Assembly: GCA_905372235.1 (NCBI GenBank)
Contig: CAJPOF010000019.1
Coordinates: 1-33,494 of the forward strand
Direction: 5' to 3'
From: an uncultured Treponema sp.
Lineage (GTDB): Bacteria; Spirochaetota; Spirochaetia; Treponematales; Treponemataceae
Length of the DNA: 33,494 bases
Shown: positions 15,351 through 24,142 of the stretch, in pieces
How positions within the stretch are numbered: the stretch's first letter is position 1
Layout: every line of letters starts with the position of its first letter
Program-made: the position numbers and the translations under genes
The notes under the pieces: model-generated
What the model was told of the DNA's origin: nothing
The model's database searches: none
Seen by the model: the letters and a program-made list of their open reading frames with translations, nothing else

Positions 15351-17522
15351 ATGAGAAATTATGAAAATTTTTCATTATCGAAGAAATTTTTAAGTCTTAG
15401 AGGAAAAATTATTATAATACTGACCTCTTTTTCCATGTTCATATTACTTTTAATCATGACGGTTATTTCTGCACGCGAACTGAAATCCATGAATAAAAGA
15501 TTCTACATGCAAGTTGCGGGAGAAATAAAAAATGTAGAAAAGATTTTATCTTTGTATTTTGATGATATAAAGAATTCGATTCGTACTTTTTGTTCGCAAG
15601 AGGTTATAAAATCTACACAGAATGATATAACTTCTTATGTGGATAAAAAATCGCCTACTGGAACAAACAAAATGAATCCTGCTTCCGGCAGTTATGAAGA
15701 AAGGGTATACGAGGCTCTTAAAGCGTTTACCCAAAATTCTTCGGTTGTTTTGGGAAGTGCTCTTGCCACCGAACACAACGGCGGATATGTTCATTATCCG
15801 CTTATCAACAGAAAAAACGGATATGATTCACGGGACAGAGCATGGTTTAAACTCGGAAAAGAAAAGCCAAACAAAGTCGCATCGTTGGGCACATACAAGA
15901 CTTCTGACGGAACTCTTGCAATAACAATTGTGCAAGGAATCGTGGATTATGCGAACAAATTTAAGGGTGTAGGTACGTTTGACATAGACCTTACAAAACT
16001 TTCGGTAATCTTTGATTTCGGTTCGCAAAGGCAGTTGATTGTCGTTGATAATACCGGAAAGATTATCGTAAGTACAATCGACATGAACGACATATACAAA
16101 ACTATAGACGAAATAGATGTTTCCGGGTTGAAAGATTACACTTACACAAAAAAAGACTATTTGGATGTAAAAGTAGGAAATACTAGCTACAAGGCTATGC
16201 TTTCTCCTGTCTCCACAGAACTTATGGATTTTGGCTGCATAATGCTAATTCCAATATCAGAGTTTAAAGCCTACATAGAGGAAGTCGGAATATTTTTCTT
16301 GCTGGTTTTTGCCGTGTTGCTTGTGGTTATATTCATTTTTTCTGGACTTGCGGGAAAAAAGATAACAGAACCTTTGCGAAAAATGATAGATATGTTGAAG
16401 AACATATCATCAGGAAACGGAGATTTGACCGTTCGGCTTCCTGTTGTCGGCAATAGCGAAACTAGTAGAATGTCGCTTTATTTTAATCAGACAATCGAAA
16501 AAATAGGAAATTCGATAAAAAAAGTAGACAAAAATACAGTTGAGCTCAAAGATACGGCAGAAAAATTGGCGGAAAATTCCGTGAGTACTGAAAATTCCGT
16601 AAAGGGAATCGGAACGAACATAATGAGCGCAAAACAGGAGATTATGGATCAGGCAAAGAGCGTAATCACTGTCGGTTCTTCGCTTCAGATTATGACCACA
16701 ACAATAGAAACCTTGGACACGAGCGTTGACGCTCAGTCAAAGAATTTGGATAAAGTTTCCGGTTTGATAACTCAGATGATTGCCGATATAAAACTGGAAA
16801 AAGAAAGAATCGAGACGAACCTAAAAAATATCGAAGACATGAACAATGCTGCAGAAAGCGGAAAATCCATGATTTCTGCGGCGGTGAAAATCAGTAATGA
16901 CGTAAACTCAAGTTCTGCGGTGCTTTTGGAGACTTCGACCGTTATCGAAAACATCGCAGCCCAGACGAATCTTCTTGCCATGAATGCGGCGATAGAGGCT
17001 TCGCATGCGGGCGAGGCCGGAAGAGGATTTGCGGTAGTTGCTGGCGAAATCAGGAAACTTGCGGAAGAATCGAGCAATCAGGGAAAGAAAATAACACAGA
17101 TTCTTACGGATTTGAAAAGCAAAATCGATGGAATGACGGGTTCTATCGGACACATCGAAAGTAAATTTGACATAATATTCCAGTTGATGGAGCAAAGTAA
17201 GGTCAGCGAAAACGCCATTTTGAGTTCGATTGTACAGCAGAACGAAAACACGGCGGATATCGAAGTGGCTTTGACCGAAATTGCGATGGTGACCGATGGA
17301 GTTTTGGCAGCTTCTACGGAAATGCTTAGAGAAAGCAACCTTATTTCCTCGGAGATGAAACAACTTGGAATAATGTCGGATAATATCGCTTCCAATATGG
17401 AGGGCGTGGTCTCTGAAGCTTCAAATATTACTAATTCTGCAATGGTTATCAGAGAGATTGCGGTGAAAAATAAAGAGAGCGTAGAAGCCTTGCATGATGA
17501 AGTAAAACAATTCAAGGTGTAA
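15351..17522 (+). CDS. Methyl-accepting chemotaxis protein with periplasmic dCache sensor
   Basis: 723 residues from ATG 15351 (SD AAGGGGA 15337-15343; the TTG at 15345 is dismissed). Layout: cytoplasmic N-terminus, membrane helix about 18-38, periplasmic dCache domain about 40-300 with the ligand-pocket-like YDSRDRAWF, second membrane helix about 305-328, HAMP about 330-385, then a long coiled-coil signalling domain. The hairpin tip is QTNLLAMNAAIEASHAGEAG, followed by FAVVAGEIRKLAEES, where the usual Asp of VVADE is Gly. There is no C-terminal CheR-tethering pentapeptide. It should report an extracellular small molecule to CheA/CheW; the ligand is unknown. Confidence 0.94.
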   Translation: MRNYENFSLSKKFLSLRGKIIIILTSFSMFILLLIMTVISARELKSMNKRFYMQVAGEIKNVEKILSLYFDDIKNSIRTFCSQEVIKSTQNDITSYVDKKSPTGTNKMNPASGSYEERVYEALKAFTQNSSVVLGSALATEHNGGYVHYPLINRKNGYDSRDRAWFKLGKEKPNKVASLGTYKTSDGTLAITIVQGIVDYANKFKGVGTFDIDLTKLSVIFDFGSQRQLIVVDNTGKIIVSTIDMNDIYKTIDEIDVSGLKDYTYTKKDYLDVKVGNTSYKAMLSPVSTELMDFGCIMLIPISEFKAYIEEVGIFFLLVFAVLLVVIFIFSGLAGKKITEPLRKMIDMLKNISSGNGDLTVRLPVVGNSETSRMSLYFNQTIEKIGNSIKKVDKNTVELKDTAEKLAENSVSTENSVKGIGTNIMSAKQEIMDQAKSVITVGSSLQIMTTTIETLDTSVDAQSKNLDKVSGLITQMIADIKLEKERIETNLKNIEDMNNAAESGKSMISAAVKISNDVNSSSAVLLETSTVIENIAAQTNLLAMNAAIEASHAGEAGRGFAVVAGEIRKLAEESSNQGKKITQILTDLKSKIDGMTGSIGHIESKFDIIFQLMEQSKVSENAILSSIVQQNENTADIEVALTEIAMVTDGVLAASTEMLRESNLISSEMKQLGIMSDNIASNMEGVVSEASNITNSAMVIREIAVKNKESVEALHDEVKQFKV

Positions 17523-17552
17523 CCTAGCCGCAAAAATTGTCTTTTTCATATG

Positions 17553-17617
17553 AAAAACACCTTCCACCTAGAGCGTATCAGTTCTTGGTATCTCAGGATT
17601 TGGAAGGTGTTTTTTTG
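17553..17617. terminator. Shared bidirectional terminator between the two chemoreceptors
   Basis: AAAAACACCTTCCA (17553-17566) pairs with TGGAAGGTGTTTTT (17601-17614), with further T on the right; the arms carry A-runs and T-runs so that it can work in both directions. The 34-nt loop has a smaller internal pairing (CCTAGAG with CTCAGG). Confidence 0.8.
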
Positions 17618-17629
17618 TGCACTCTCTAT

Positions 17630-19774
17630 TTAAAGTTTAAATTTTTCTACTTCGTGGGCAAGCGAATCAATGCTTTCTTTGTTTTTCTGGCTTAGCATGT
17701 TCACTTCCTGAATGGAACGGTTTATTTGCAAAGTTCCGGATGCCATTTCTTCGATACTGTTGTTGATTATTTTGGTCATGTTGTCGAGTTTATGCATTTC
17801 AACTGCAACTTGTTTTCCGCCTATAAGCATTTCTTCCGAACCGTTTCGGACTTCGGAACTTACTCCGCCGATTGTTTTTATTTCTGTGAGAACATTGCGA
17901 CTTGCTTCCACTTGACGAGTAAGAACATCATTGAGTTTCTTTTCCTTTTCTTGCGCCTCTGCGACCAAATCTGAAACTTTGTCGAACGAATTTTCTATGT
18001 TGCTACTTGCCAACGAAATTTCATCGATTATTTTAAGAGTTTCGTTGATGGCTTCGGTAATCTGCTTACCCTGCATCGAACTTTCTTCTGCTAATTTTCG
18101 TATTTCATCGGCGACGACAGCAAATCCTTTTCCTGTTTCTCCTGCGTGGGCTGCTTCGATGGCGGCGTTCATAGCCAACAGGTTTGTTTGGTCAGCGATG
18201 TTTAAAATTATGTTGCTGGCTTCAATGAGCGAAGTCGATTTTTCTGCGATTTTTGACACGGTGTCGTTTGCCGTATGCGCACCTTCCTTGCCGCTGATTA
18301 TTGCATGCTGAATCAGATCCATGACTTCTTTTGTTTCGGCAAAAATCACTTTTGTGGCATCCACTTCTCTGTGCATTCCGGCAATGGAATATGCGGAAGA
18401 TTCTATGCTGCTAGTTTGCAGTTTGATTTTTTCGTTCAGGCTTTCAATTGTGCGGATTATTTCTTCGATGGTTGAAGAAGTTTCCGTTACGCTGGAAGCC
18501 TGATCGGAAGTCTGTTGCAGTATGCTTTCTATATTAGAACTTATTTGATCGACCGAGGTAGCCGTCTCTGTCATGTTGGAAGCCAGATCGTCTCCGATTG
18601 AATTCATCGCCTCTGTCTGCGATGAAATGTTTTTAAGAGAGTTGGAAATCGTTGAGATAGTTTCGTTGAAATATCTTGAAAGCAAAAAGAATTCATCGTT
18701 CCCTGTGATGGTAAGCCGTCCTGTGTAATCGGATTTTTCAGAGACTTCTTTTAGAACACCCATGATTCGGCGTATAGGACGGGTTATATTCAAGGAGAAT
18801 AACAGTGCAACAGCAAGAAATATCACGAACAGTATAGAGCCGATTAAAATCATGGTTTTTATGATTGTATAGTAATCCGCAAAGACTTCTTTTTTTGTCA
18901 TAAAGCCAATAAGTTTCCAGCCGGTGTGTTCCATGGTGTAAACTACGGCGAACCATTTTTCGCCGTTCATTGTAAGAGAAACGTTTCCTTCCTTAACTTT
19001 TCCCAACGCATCAAATCCATTGATTTTTATTTCGTCTATTTTTTTGAAGTTGAATTCTTTATTTACGGGATCTGCCAAAATCGTGTTGTCGCCCTGCACC
19101 AGCATTACATGACCGGTTTTTCCTATCTTGAATTTTGAAATCATGTCCGTCAGTTGGTTCAGCGTGACTTCTATGCTGACATTTCCTATGTGTTCGTTGC
19201 TGAGGGAATCCACGCTTTTCGAAAGGCAAACAACAACATCTCCGACGGTGGAAAGATATGCATTTGTGATAATTCTTTTTCCGTGATTTTCCGTGGCTGA
19301 AATATACCAGCCTCGCTTGCGAGGATCGTAACCTGCGGACATGAATCCGTCGAAATTCGTGGCATAGCCACCTCATTTTGTTCCAAGATAAACTTCAACA
19401 TATTCGGAAAATGCGGAATGTACTCGCTTGAACAAAGAGACAAGCCGTTTTTCATTTTCGCTCTTTACAGTGTCCGAGGCTTTCACGTCTGTTTTATTAT
19501 TCGCATACGAGTTGATGGAATCATCTGCGGCTTTACAATATGGATGTTCGGCAAGCATATTCAGCACATTTGTGGTGTTGCCAAAAAACAGATCGATTCC
19601 GTTTTCAACAAGTTTCATGTCCCTAAGAACAGTTCCTCTGAATGATTCCATATCGGATTTTTTTACCTGAAATCCTATTATCAAGGATACAAGGATAACC
19701 AAATTCACAATTATGGAAATAAAAATTAAGACAAGCTTTTTCCTCACGGAGAAAATTTTTGCGTTGTTTTTCAT
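17630..19774 (-). pseudogene. Methyl-accepting chemotaxis protein interrupted by one in-frame TGA
   Basis: Read through, this is a full-length 714-codon receptor: membrane helix about 12-34, dCache domain, second helix, HAMP (NITRPIRRIMGVLKEV), signalling domain with QTNLLAMNAAIEAAHAGETG and the normal FAVVADEIRKLAEES, ending EVEKFKL much like its neighbour's EVKQFKV. Codon 134 (19375-19373) is TGA. The frame is unchanged on both sides: VEVYLGTK, stop, GGYATNFDGFMSAGYDPRKR, exactly where the paralogue has ATEHNGGYVHYP. So only one codon separates it from an intact gene. A good SD (AAAGGGA) precedes ATG 19774. An ATG at 19342 could restart translation but would lack the first membrane helix and half the sensor. 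It could be a true nonsense mutation or a sequencing error. Confidence 0.85.
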
Positions 19775-20041
19775 GCGTGTTCCCTTTGGTTAATTATGAT
19801 GGATGAATACAATTTTGTTTTGTAAATTCCTCTAGTTGCATCAAGTTTACTATGACAGGAATGGAAGATACAAGAGCGCAAGCATGATTCGGGCAAATCT
19901 AACTGAAAGTTATTTTGACGAAAGAGCAGGCGGCTAAAAATCATATAAATGCTTTGCCTTTCATGCAACATTTCGATTTAGGTTTTTAATTGTCGGCTTT
20001 TTCCGGCAGGATTCGGCTGGTGCTGTATTGCTTGAGAAAAT

Positions 20042-20096
20042 AAAAACTCCCCAAGTTTCATTTACCTTTGTCGGATTTTTCGCTTGGGGAGTTTTT
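20042..20096. terminator. Strong bidirectional terminator after pntB
   Basis: A 14-bp perfect stem: AAAAACTCCCCAAG (20042-20055) with CTTGGGGAGTTTTT (20083-20096), loop 27 nt. On the minus strand it ends in TTTTTATTTTC, just past the pntB stop at 20106. The rest of the gap to the chemoreceptor start (19775-20041) shows no gene. Confidence 0.85.
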
Positions 20097-20105
20097 ATTT
20101 TGAAT

Positions 20106-21545
20106 TTAATTATTGAATTCCGCCGCCAGTTGAGTGACGGTTGATTTTGCGTCTCCATAAATCATCAATGTATTGTCATTGGTAAAAAGCGGATTTTCAA
20201 GCCCGGAAAAGCCGGTTCCCTTCCCTCTTTTTAGAACGAAAACCGTTTTTGCCTCGAAAGCGTTTACAATCGGCATTCCGTATATCGGAGAACTTTCGTC
20301 GTGAATCGCATCCGGATTCACAACATCGTTTGCTCCGATTATTATTGCGACATCCACGTTGTTCATTTGCGGATTCATTTCATCGGCAGTTTTAAGTTGT
20401 TCGTAAGGCACATTTGCTTCTGCCAAAAGTACGTTCATGTGACCGGGCATTCGACCAGCAACTGGATGGATTGCAAAATTAACTTCAGCTCCGTTATCTT
20501 CCAATTTGTCGCAAAGTTCTTTTACGGCGTGCTGAGCTTGTGCCACTGCCATTCCGTAACCCGGAACTATGCATACATTCTTTGCGGCTTCAAGCACAAG
20601 GAAGGCATCTTCAACGGATAGAGATTTTGGTTCTTTTTCAGAAGCGGCGGTACCGCTCTTTTTCTTTGCGCCAAAACTTTTGAACAGAAGATTTGAAAAT
20701 TTTCGATTCATCGCCTTGCACATTATAAGCGTAAGAATAAGACCGGATGCTCCGACAAGACAACCTGAAACCACAAGAACCGTATTGTTTATGGCGAATC
20801 CGGCAAAAGCCGCCGCAAGCCCCGACAAAGCGTTTAGGAATGAGATGATTACGGGCATGTCTCCGCCGCCGATTGGAATTACCATTGTAAATCCGAGCAG
20901 AAGGAAGACCGCTACCGTAACCACGATTCCGTATAATTCAATCTGAGCAAAGCCGAGCGGATTTTCTGCGTCAAAAAACGAGTATGCAAGGATGGCAACA
21001 CTTCCGATTGCGCAAAGAATTGCATTTATGGCGTTTTTTCCGGGAATTGAGACATTCTTTTTGAACGCCTTGCCTGAAAGTTTTCCCCATGCCACCACAG
21101 AACCCGTAAAAGCCACCGCGCCAATGGCGATTGTAAGTCCAAGGGAAATTGCGGTGAATGCGTCCCCTTTTTCCATTTTTCCGTTTATGTAGGAAACGTA
21201 TTGGGCAACGGCGACAAGAAGAGACGAAAGTCCGCCAAATCCGTTGAAAAGCGCTACAAGCTGCGGCATTCCTGTCATCTGAACTTTTTTTGACCAAACT
21301 ATGCCTATCAAAGAGCCGAAGATGATTGCCGCCGCAATGTAAACGTACCCATTAAGTAGAACATCTGTGTTCCAGGTTCCTAATACTTGCTTTTCGCTAA
21401 GAACCGTAACGCAGGCAATCAACATTCCTATCGACGAATAAAGATTTCCTTTGCGGGCGGAACTTGCTTTTCCTAAAAGTTTGATTCCTCTGATAAAAAA
21501 GATACAGGAAATCATGTATAGAATTTTTATGATTATGTCTGACAT
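20106..21545 (-). CDS. pntB: NAD(P) transhydrogenase subunit beta
   Basis: 479-residue PntB. The N-terminal half holds eight or nine membrane helices that form part of the proton channel; the C-terminal third is the NADP(H)-binding domain III, with VPGYGMAVAQAQHAV, NFAIHPVAGRMPGHMNVLLA, DVAIIIGANDVVNPDA and KRGKGTGFSGLENPLF, all classic. The enzyme transfers hydride between NADH and NADP+ driven by the proton gradient, supplying NADPH. The start ATG shares one base with the stop of the upstream subunit gene (TAATG at 21545). Confidence 0.96.
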   Translation of the reverse strand: MSDIIIKILYMISCIFFIRGIKLLGKASSARKGNLYSSIGMLIACVTVLSEKQVLGTWNTDVLLNGYVYIAAAIIFGSLIGIVWSKKVQMTGMPQLVALFNGFGGLSSLLVAVAQYVSYINGKMEKGDAFTAISLGLTIAIGAVAFTGSVVAWGKLSGKAFKKNVSIPGKNAINAILCAIGSVAILAYSFFDAENPLGFAQIELYGIVVTVAVFLLLGFTMVIPIGGGDMPVIISFLNALSGLAAAFAGFAINNTVLVVSGCLVGASGLILTLIMCKAMNRKFSNLLFKSFGAKKKSGTAASEKEPKSLSVEDAFLVLEAAKNVCIVPGYGMAVAQAQHAVKELCDKLEDNGAEVNFAIHPVAGRMPGHMNVLLAEANVPYEQLKTADEMNPQMNNVDVAIIIGANDVVNPDAIHDESSPIYGMPIVNAFEAKTVFVLKRGKGTGFSGLENPLFTNDNTLMIYGDAKSTVTQLAAEFNN

Positions 21546-21841
21546 TATTTTTTACCATCCTTAGTATCTTTTTTCTTGAACATTCCGAGCATTCTGTCTG
21601 TTACAAGATAGCCGCCGACAACATTTATTGTTGCGAACACTATAGCCAAAAATCCTAGAATAAGTCCGATTTTTCCGCCAACACCGATAGCAGTAACCGT
21701 AATTGCACCGACAACCGTTATTCCTGAAATTGCGTTAGTTCCGGACATCAGCGGCGTGTGCAGTTGAGATGGGACTTTTGAAATCAGTTCGACACCTAAA
21801 AAAGCCGAAATGACAAAAACAAAAATAAGCATTATATCCAT
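21545..21841 (-). CDS. NAD(P) transhydrogenase subunit alpha, membrane part (alpha-2)
   Basis: 98 residues, three hydrophobic segments, with LHTPLMSGTNAISGITVVGA, the conserved membrane motif of the C-terminal part of PntA. As in several bacteria the alpha chain is split in two genes. GAGGT precedes ATG 21841. Only 5 bp separate it from the gene for the soluble part. Confidence 0.94.
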   Translation of the reverse strand: MDIMLIFVFVISAFLGVELISKVPSQLHTPLMSGTNAISGITVVGAITVTAIGVGGKIGLILGFLAIVFATINVVGGYLVTDRMLGMFKKKDTKDGKK

Positions 21842-21846
21842 AATTA

Positions 21847-22974
21847 TTACCTCGTGATAAATCTTTCGTGGATGATTTTTCCGCCGCTTGTCAAAAGGCA
21901 GCCTTTCATGATTGGCTCTTCAAGATTCATCTTGAATTCCTTTGATTCTTTGTCGTAGAAGTGCGACAGAAAAGCCGTTATGTTTCCTGAGAACATTTTT
22001 GAAGCATCGTAGGGGACTTGCCGTTCAAGCATATCCCCGGACATTATAGTCACTCCGTTTTCTGTAACCACTTCTTCAAACAGTTTTGAGCCTTCCACGT
22101 TTCCGCCCGTAGAAACAGCCATATCCACAATGATTGAGCCTGGCATCATGCGATTGATTACAGATTTTTCAATCAGCCTTGGTGCTTTTCGCCCAAAAAC
22201 TTTTGCGGTGGTGATTACTATATTGGAACGTTCGCAGACTTTTGCCTGCACTTCCTTCTGTTTTGCGATTTGTTCGGGTGTAAGTTCTTTTGCATATCCT
22301 TGGGTGGTCTGCCCCATTTCGCCCAAATCGATTTTCACAAATGATGCGCCAAGCGATTTTACCTGCTCCTCGACAACCGGACGGGTATCAAAAGCGTCAA
22401 CCCTGGCACCAAGACGTTTTGCGGTTGCGATTGCCTGAAGACCAGCAACCCCCACGCCAATTATGAAAACCCTGGCAGGATTTATCGTGCCTGCCGGAGT
22501 AACCATCATTGGCAGAATCTTCGGAAGTTTTGCGGCAGCGTTCAGAACGGCAACGTAACCAGCCAAGGAAGTTTGGGACGACTGGACATCCATTTTTTGC
22601 GCCAATGTGGAGCGGGGAATCATTTCCAAAGAAACCGCTTGAATTCCATTTTCGGCGAACTCGTTCAAAAGTCGACTTTCGTTAAACGGGTCCATGTAAC
22701 TCAAATGCAGGGTATCTTTTTTGATTCCCTGTACGGACTCCGGTTTCATGATTCGGACAATAATTTCGCTGGATTCGTAGCCGTCTTCCTCTTTTGCTAT
22801 GATTTTAGCTCCGGCGGAAATATAGGATTCATCGGAGAATCCGCTTTTTATACCTGCTCCGCTCACGACCAAAAACTCAAATCCCATGAAACCGAGTTTT
22901 TTGATGTCGTCGGGAATCAGTGCGACACGAGTTTCTCTCGGATCTTTTTCTTTGCAGACAAGGACTTTGTTCAT
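21847..22974 (-). CDS. pntA: NAD(P) transhydrogenase subunit alpha, NAD-binding part (alpha-1)
   Basis: 375 residues corresponding to domain I of PntA. It starts MNKVLVCKEKDPRETRVALI like the alanine dehydrogenase/PNT family, has MDVQSSQTSLAGYVAVL, and a Rossmann NAD site VFIIGVGVAGLQAIATAKRL followed by GARVDAFDTRP, whose Asp binds the NADH ribose. Domain III is on pntB. GAGGGAG precedes ATG 22974. First gene of the pnt operon; see the dyad at 23017-23039. Confidence 0.95.
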   Translation of the reverse strand: MNKVLVCKEKDPRETRVALIPDDIKKLGFMGFEFLVVSGAGIKSGFSDESYISAGAKIIAKEEDGYESSEIIVRIMKPESVQGIKKDTLHLSYMDPFNESRLLNEFAENGIQAVSLEMIPRSTLAQKMDVQSSQTSLAGYVAVLNAAAKLPKILPMMVTPAGTINPARVFIIGVGVAGLQAIATAKRLGARVDAFDTRPVVEEQVKSLGASFVKIDLGEMGQTTQGYAKELTPEQIAKQKEVQAKVCERSNIVITTAKVFGRKAPRLIEKSVINRMMPGSIIVDMAVSTGGNVEGSKLFEEVVTENGVTIMSGDMLERQVPYDASKMFSGNITAFLSHFYDKESKEFKMNLEEPIMKGCLLTSGGKIIHERFITR

Positions 22975-23016
22975 TTTTCTCCCTCGTTTTTAGAAAATAA
23001 TAGCAAATGCTTATCT

Positions 23017-23039
23017 TGACAATTTATTAAATTTTGTCA
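23017..23039 (-). promoter_or_regulatory. Dyad in the pnt upstream region, possible operator
   Basis: TGACAA (23017-23022) and TTGTCA (23034-23039) form a perfect 6-bp inverted repeat around 11 AT-rich bases, 43-65 bp upstream of the pntA start. On the minus strand one arm gives TTGTCA, usable as a -35 with TATTTT 17 bp further on. Confidence 0.35.
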
Positions 23040-23134
23040 TCATCGTCTACGGCGGTGTGGATTTTTTATTCTCAATAAATAATTACAAAAAACGGCGAAA
23101 TAAAAAGAATCCATATTGTTTTTTATATTTTGGG

Positions 23135-23265
23135 CGAAAGGCATATTCCCAACGGCGTTACGCCGCCCGCTATCCGCTCGGTCTTTTTGTTTCGTCTGAA
23201 CGACGAAGCAAAAAGACTGCCTTCGGCACGGCTCCATGCCTTGCGCGGTTTATCCGGGAAAACAA
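23135..23265. repeat. Structured extragenic element, probably a dispersed repeat
   Basis: The 370-bp gap between pntA and vapC has no convincing gene. Its right half is GC-richer than its surroundings and folds: CGGCG-TTA-CGCCG (23153-23165), then a 16-bp arm GTCTTTTTGTTTCGTC (23181-23196) against GACGAAGCAAAAAGAC (23202-23217) with one G-U and a 5-nt loop, then CCTTCGGCACGGCTCCATGCC and GCGCGGTTTATCC. The composition is unlike a terminator for either flanking gene (no T-run at the foot of the stem). It resembles repetitive extragenic sequences of gut bacteria, but no second copy exists in this window. Confidence 0.45.
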
Positions 23266-23343
23266 AATTGTCCTTCCAATTATATGCCTCCCAAGTCGAA
23301 AGTCCGAAAACCTTATTTCAAAGAACTATACAAAACAAAATTT

Positions 23344-23796
23344 CTATATGTTTTCCGCATCGGCAGCGGCTTTTAAATCTTTGTCGAATGTTTTTAGTTT
23401 CAATCCCAGCCTTACGGCAAGCTCGATATAAGATGCATCGTAATATGACAGGGCATATTGTTCGGCATATACAAGGATATTCGAGCGAATTTCGTTGTCC
23501 GGAAGGCTGTCCGTGGCAATCGGCAAAAGCGAAAGATTCCTTTGTATTTCTGCGCATTCGGTTTTTGTTATGCGAGGAACGCCTGTAATTTTTGACGGTT
23601 TTGTGCAGTTTAAAAGAACATTGCCGATTTCGTACCAAAACAATGGCGGAACTATAATCTGACCGTTATTCTGAATCAACGAAAGAATTGCGTCCGATGC
23701 GGTTTTCGGCTCGTCTTCGGTTTTGCTGGCTAAGAAAAAAGAGGCTATAAAAGAACAGTCAGCCACAAAACATGGAAATTCAATATTTTCTGCCAT
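23344..23796 (-). CDS. PIN-domain ribonuclease toxin, VapC type
   Basis: 150-residue PIN domain. The four acidic metal ligands are visible: Asp13 (FVADCSFI), Glu56 (FWYEIGNVLL), Asp120 (LSYYDASYIELA) and Asp138 (KTFDKDL). VapC toxins cut tRNA or rRNA when freed from their antitoxin. The start overlaps the antitoxin gene by 17 bp and has no good SD of its own, so its synthesis probably depends on antitoxin translation. All active-site residues are present, so the toxin looks functional. Confidence 0.88.
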   Translation of the reverse strand: MAENIEFPCFVADCSFIASFFLASKTEDEPKTASDAILSLIQNNGQIIVPPLFWYEIGNVLLNCTKPSKITGVPRITKTECAEIQRNLSLLPIATDSLPDNEIRSNILVYAEQYALSYYDASYIELAVRLGLKLKTFDKDLKAAADAENI

Positions 23797-24073
23797 CGTT
23801 TTTTATCTCATGCAGTTCGGAAACTGATATTGCGTTTTTAGAGTTACGGGCAGAGATTTTTGCTCCGATTGCGTTCAGTTTGTTAAAAGCTTCAAGCGCC
23901 TGAGTGTTTTTTTTACGTTCAGGACTTTGCATTATCGCCACGGGCTTTCCGTTTTTGGTGATGCTGATTACAAATCCAGCCTGCACCTTTCTGAGCAGTT
24001 CCGCAAAATAAGTTTTTGCATCAAAAGAGCCGACCTCGTAAACATTGTTGTTCAAAGCAAGTGATAAAGCCAT
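23780..24073 (-). CDS. Antitoxin, Phd/YefM type
   Basis: 97 residues from ATG 24073, which has a perfect AGGAGG 5 nt upstream; an in-frame codon at 24121 would add 16 hydrophobic residues and sits inside the promoter, so I rejected it. The N-terminal part VGSFDAKTYFAELLRKVQAG followed by FVISITKNGKPVAIMQS is the Phd/YefM DNA-binding and dimer fold. The C-terminal half (IGAKISARNSKNAISVSEL) would wrap the toxin. Being upstream of and overlapping the PIN gene, it forms a standard toxin-antitoxin pair. Confidence 0.88.
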   Translation of the reverse strand: MALSLALNNNVYEVGSFDAKTYFAELLRKVQAGFVISITKNGKPVAIMQSPERKKNTQALEAFNKLNAIGAKISARNSKNAISVSELHEIKNDGRKY

Positions 24074-24092
24074 ACCAACCTCCTGTAAAGTA

Positions 24093-24142
24093 AGTATAAG
24101 GAGAAAATGAAGAAAAATCAACTAGATTTTTAACTAGATTTG
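24093..24142 (-). promoter_or_regulatory. Toxin-antitoxin promoter with tandem operator-like repeats
   Basis: On the minus strand TTGATT (24116-24121), a 17-bp spacer and TATACT (24093-24098) make the best promoter match in the window. Two perfect copies of AAATCTAGTT (minus strand; 24121-24130 and 24133-24142, period 12 bp) abut and touch the -35 box, which suits autorepression by an antitoxin-toxin complex. Confidence 0.6.

Noticed and set aside
19373..19375. TGA decoded as Trp or selenocysteine
   Set aside because: Trp is TGG in every clear gene here, and no conserved Sec site or SECIS-like stem follows; a nonsense change or an error is simpler.
23181..23217. 16-bp hairpin as a terminator or insertion-sequence end
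   Set aside because: No T-run follows the stem on either strand and no transposase or target duplication is visible.
23057..23588. Plus-strand ORFs running across the structured element and antisense to vapC
   Set aside because: They cross the stem-loops, have no SD, and the right part is antisense to a clear PIN domain gene.
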